Assembly (NCBI GenBank): GCA_018857735.1
Contig: JABMCL010000191.1
Location: forward strand, 1,013,501 to 1,077,500
Length of the DNA: 64,000 bases
Direction: 5' to 3'
Origin: Alviniconcha marisindica
Lineage: Eukaryota > Mollusca > Gastropoda > Provannidae
Of the stretch, positions 60,287 to 64,000 are shown piece after piece; position 1 is the stretch's first letter, and each line of letters opens with the position of its first letter. The notes under the pieces are model-generated. The model was not told the origin of the DNA and ran no database searches. It was given only the letters and a program-made list of their open reading frames with translations. A program made the position numbers and the translations under genes.

Positions 60287-60374
60287 GAAGAAAAGAAAGA
60301 AGAGGAATGTGAGTACAAATGAGAAAAGATAAATGTGACTGAAAAAAGCCTTTGTGACATTGCCTGTGTTGCAG

Positions 60375-60598
60375 ACCATGTCCTGTACATGTATGGAACT
60401 GGCCCTTCAAGGGGAGCGACTCTGTAAGGCTGGCGACTGTCGGGCAGGGGTCCAGTTCTTCGAGGCTGCAGTGCAGGCTGGCACAGATGACCTGAAGACA
60501 CTCAGTGCCATTTATAGTCAGCTAGGCAATGCCTACTTCTATCTACAGGATTATGCCAAAGCTTTGGAGTATCACAAGCATGATCTCAACCTGGCCAG
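60375..60598 (+). CDS. GPSM2: GPSM2/LGN (Pins) exon encoding the first TPR repeats
   Basis: The protein family (LGN/AGS3/Pins) links GDP-bound G-alpha-i, through C-terminal GoLoco motifs, to NuMA or Inscuteable, through N-terminal TPR repeats, and orients the mitotic spindle at the cell cortex. This exon reads TMSCTCMELALQGERLCKAG, DCRAGVQFFEAAVQAGTDDL, KTLSAIYSQLGNAYFYLQDY and AKALEYHKHDLNLA plus a split arginine (AG|A). The acceptor is TGTTGCAG (phase 0) and the donor GTACTA. Vertebrate LGN and fly Pins share CRAGVxFF and LSAIYSQLGNAYFYL almost exactly. Invertebrates usually have one gene of this type, so it could equally be called pins; GPSM1 versus GPSM2 cannot be decided here. GoLoco exons must lie beyond the right edge. 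Confidence 0.95.
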
Positions 60599-60838
60599 GT
60601 ACTACAAATTGTTATGTTTAGCTTATTGCAGATGAGCTGTGTGATTGTGGGGGTGGGGGTGGGTGGTGTCATCTGCATGAGTTTGACAATGTTGCAAACA
60701 TGACCTGGCTTAGCTAATTGTTTTTCATGGTTAATTGGGTTTGAGTTGCTAATTTATAGCACACTTTGATAACTGGCATTGACCCATCCTCTCTGCAGTT
60801 TTAAGATGATGCTACTGATGATGTGCAATGTTTTACAG

Positions 60839-60974
60839 AACATGTCGGGATCGTGTAGGCGAAGCCAAGGCCAGTGGTAACCTTGGTAATACACTGAAGG
60901 TGATTGGGAAATTTGACGAAGCCATTGTGTGCTGCATGCGACACCTGGAGATATCCAGGGAACTGGGTGATAAG
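60839..60974 (+). CDS. GPSM2: GPSM2/LGN (Pins) next exon, TPR region
   Basis: After a TTTTACAG acceptor the sequence completes the split arginine and reads TCRDRVGEAKASGNLGNTLK, VIGKFDEAIVCCMRHLEISR and ELGDK, ending in phase 0 at a GTAAGA donor. This is the GEAKASGNLGNTLK TPR block, diagnostic for LGN/AGS3/Pins. The following exon (usually V-GEARALYNLGNVYHAKG) is not found before 64000. Confidence 0.96.
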
Positions 60975-63007
60975 GTAAGAAATGTGCTGGCTGTGCCCTG
61001 TGGTGGAGTGCTTGCAGTAAACTTTCCTTCTTGTTCCGCCCAGCCAGGCCGGCCTTCATGTTTTTTTAGAATCAGGGTCTGCTCTTATTTGCTTAGAGCA
61101 ACTGGCCATACTAATACAGTGATGGGATTGATGACCTTCCACCTTCATGTTTACATACACTAGGTCTTGTACGTTACTGACGCTGATATATGCACATATA
61201 CTAATACTGTGTCAAGAGGGGAGAGAGAGGCTGCTTACATATTTAGCCTAGCAAAGTCAGACAACACTAACAGACCTATGACTGATATGATTATGAATCG
61301 GTTCTGATCACGACACTTAAGAGCTTTTTATATTGATCAGCCAATTAAAGTTATGTTTGTTTCTTTTCTTCTGCTTCTTCTTTGGTCACCTTTTCTGTCC
61401 ATCTCCATTTCCCCCCCTCTTTTTTGTCCTTTTTCTCCTCCTTTCTTTTATTTTTGTTGTGTTTATATTTTCCCTTAGGGATGGACATAATTATGTTTCA
61501 AACACGTTTTCTACATTTTCAAGCCTACTTGCAGCTTTGCAGGGGTCCTCAAATTTATTTCCTAATAGTAACATTCTCCAATATTATTTCAATTTTTTAT
61601 ATTTGAAACTTCTATGTAGCCAGTATCATGGCAGGAGAGTTGACTATGCCCATATATCTGGCATTATAATGGAAGGAAAGATATTGTGCAGAAACTTAAA
61701 ATGCAGAAATTTACTAAAGAACATACATGTTCATGTCACCAGCCAGCTTGTGACATTTACACTGTACAGTTTCTGCTCTTCTCCCTCTGATTTAGCATTG
61801 CCATTCGGTCCATCACTGTGTATTGAAATTGGACTTCCAACAAGGAGGTAAAATAAAAACTTGCTCCCCTTTGTACTGTACTGGAACAAGGGGAGGTTCA
61901 TCCCATTTCCTGGTGACTGTGAAGCAGCTGGGGGGAAGGGTTGCACAGGCTCAGTATCCGGTTGTTTTGTTGTTGTGGTTAACCCTTCCTCCTCTGAGCA
62001 TGGGTGTTTTTTGTTTGTTTTGTTGTTGCTCTTGTTTTTGCACCCAGAGAACCACATAACATTCTTATTTCACTTTCACCGTTTCAGTTGCAGGCAATTG
62101 CCACACAACAATACTTGAAGACATCAGAAAGCATGCAATTTGTCATTGCTAGATGATTTCTTACGGTAGGACAAAGACTGTATACAAATAAACACACCTG
62201 AATCCCCTTCCTAACTGTGCAACTTAAATTCATTCTACACTGAAAAAGGTTGTTTACACTGTAATCAACCTCTTGTGGCCTCCACCAGCTGGTTCAGTGT
62301 TTGTGTGTGAATGAGAGAGGGAGTTGGAGACAATAACCAGGATTTGCAGGTGCGCAGTTATTAAGAAGTAAATATGAAGCATCTAGCTGTTGCTGGATCT
62401 TGAGTACTGAAGGCAGTGTCTTGTGTGCATAATGGAACACATGCAGTTGTAGTGTGACTGTCTTTGCTTGTGTCCTTAGACTGTTATTGTTAATGCTTGG
62501 GACTGATTAGCATACAAGCTTTGAATCCATAACTGTCAAAATAGATGAGGTAAAGCTTTTTTAAAGCCCAATATTTGAATAGAACTCTGTATTTTCCACG
62601 CAGAAAGGAAAGTTGTGTGTGCTTGTGGAAACCAATATCACTACTATTGTGGGCAGGGGGAGGAATAATTCCAGATTAGCAGATGACAGTGTGACATTGA
62701 GTATCTGCTGTTCTGGGTGCATTTTGCTTGGCAATCAGATCACTCCAGTGTAATTGTTTGCAAGTCATGAAAGTAATTGGAGTACTTGTGGCAAGTGTTA
62801 TTTTACAAACCTTGCTTCTGAAGACCCCCCCCCCCAAACACACACACACACACATAGGTGCACAAGCCATAATTCTTTTGCAGGTGGTACTGATTCCTGT
62901 TGGAATAATGCCCCAAACGGTCCTGATTAGGGTATCCAACTGACAATTAATGAATCATGCCCACACCTACACCTACACACGCATGCACACACACAGCTTG
63001 CATGCTT

Positions 63008-63075
<68 letters not shown>

Positions 63076-63213
63076 GATTGCACTGACAACAGTAAATATT
63101 AGATCAATATTCATTTGAGCTGTGTATTTGAATCTCCTCCCCAGCTCTCCTTGTAGCTGACATATAAAACTAATTGTCTAGTGTAGCAAAGCTGTTTTGT
63201 AAATGTGCATGGT
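60975..63213 (+). other. GPSM2 intron sequence
   Basis: No further exon recognised. It contains a pyrimidine-rich stretch at 61360-61480, a short C/CA tract at 62826-62856 and the (CA)n run listed next. Confidence 0.5.
63009..63073. repeat. (CA)n microsatellite
   Basis: About 32 CA units. Confidence 0.97.
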
Positions 63214-64000
63214 CTTATGTTGTAGATTGGCTTAGCTTTATTAATGTCTGTGGAGTGATGTATGCTGTATTGTAGGTGGGCTAAGCTTTATGCTAGATGT
63301 GTGTGTTGTGGTGCTGTATTATAGGTCGGCTAAGCTGTATGCTAGATGTGCATGTTTTGGTGCTGTGTTGTGGGTGGACTAAGCTGTATTTTAGATGTGT
63401 ATGTTGTGCTGTGTTGTAGGTGGACTAAGCTGTATTTTAGGTGTGTATGCAAACTCCAAACTGGTTTACAACATCCTTCCTTCTTTGGGGGAAGGTGCCA
63501 GAAAGCGATGTTCGGAGTGTGGTGTGTATGTTGTGGTGCTGTGTTATAGGTGTTCTAAACTGTATTTTAGGTGTGTATGTTGTGGTGCTGTGTTGTAAGT
63601 GGGCTAAGCTGTATTTTAGGTGTGCAATTTGTGCTGTGTTGTAGGTGGGCCAAGCTGTATTTTAGGTGTATGTTGTGCTGCTGTGTTGTAGGTGGGTTAA
63701 ACTGTATTTAAGGTGTGCATGTTGTGCTGTGTTGTAGGTGAGCCAAGCTGTATTTTAGGTGTGTATGTTGCTGTGTTGAAGGTGGGCTAAGCTGTATTCT
63801 AGGTGTGCATGTTGTGCTGTATTGTAGGTGGGCCAAGCTGTATGCTAGGTGTGTATGTTAGTTGTCATGCTGTGTTGTAGGTGGGCTAACTTGTGTACTA
63901 GGTGTGTATAGTGTGGTACTTGTAAGTGGGCTAAGATGTATGCTAGGCATGTATGTTGTGGTGCTGTGTTGCAGGTGGGCTAAGCTGTATGCTAGGTGTG
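63214..64000 (+). repeat. About 46-49 bp minisatellite running off the right edge
   Basis: About 15 units with core GTAGGTGGGCTAAGCTGTAT and TTTAGGTGTGTATGTTGTG, varying by presence of a GTG insert. One unit is interrupted by about 80 unrelated bases (63449-63530). It lies in a GPSM2 intron; every unit contains a donor-like GTAGGTGGG. Confidence 0.93.

Overview
This is a eukaryotic nuclear window. It contains two multi-exon genes with canonical GT-AG introns, very long introns, dense microsatellites and minisatellites, and fragments of non-LTR retrotransposons, SINEs and DNA transposons. The repeat repertoire is lophotrochozoan in style. Several dispersed repeats (about 33.9-34.9 kb, 39.2-39.5 kb, 35.64 kb and 54.5 kb) resemble ones I remember from gastropod and bivalve genomes, so my best guess is a mollusc, probably a gastropod. 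That is inference; the sequence alone does not name the species.

Left third (1-21.4 kb, minus strand): the 5' two-thirds of the gene for the splicing factor SYF1/XAB2, a HAT-repeat protein. I traced 15 coding exons from the ATG at 21164 down to 2026. They total 565 codons, all splice phases agree, and the order follows vertebrate XAB2. The remaining 3' exons lie left of position 1. The introns hold five minisatellites (1-1470, 2533-3072, 4376-5757, 6578-6960 and about 7700-8330), a LINE fragment, a tRNA-derived SINE and a terminal-inverted-repeat element of about 2.8 kb.

Middle (21.4-47.8 kb): the spacer between the two divergent genes. I found no convincing protein-coding gene here. It contains LINE 3' ends, a tandem array of about 160 bp units, two copies of a repeat of about 1.3 kb (one split by a 1458 bp hAT-like insertion with a perfect 5 bp target duplication), a 98 bp near-perfect foldback at 42.4 kb and a CpG-richer stretch at about 43.4-46.9 kb.

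Right third (47.8-64 kb, plus strand): the 5' part of a GPSM2/LGN/Pins gene. Exons at 60375-60598 and 60839-60974 encode the first TPR repeats. A plausible first coding exon lies at 47868-47930, and the gene continues off the right edge. The intervening intron carries a decayed LINE split by a second retroelement-like insertion, a third copy of the 1.3 kb repeat and other dispersed repeats. The window ends inside a minisatellite of about 49 bp units.

The two genes act in separate processes: pre-mRNA splicing and transcription-coupled repair (XAB2), and mitotic spindle orientation (GPSM2). I see no operon-like or functional link. I found no clearly new biological system. The items most worth a second look are the 42 bp-arm foldback, the TIR element with a recurring TTTC-N-GTGAC motif, the insertion with a paralogous empty site, and a minisatellite grown out of an XAB2 splice acceptor and exon start.
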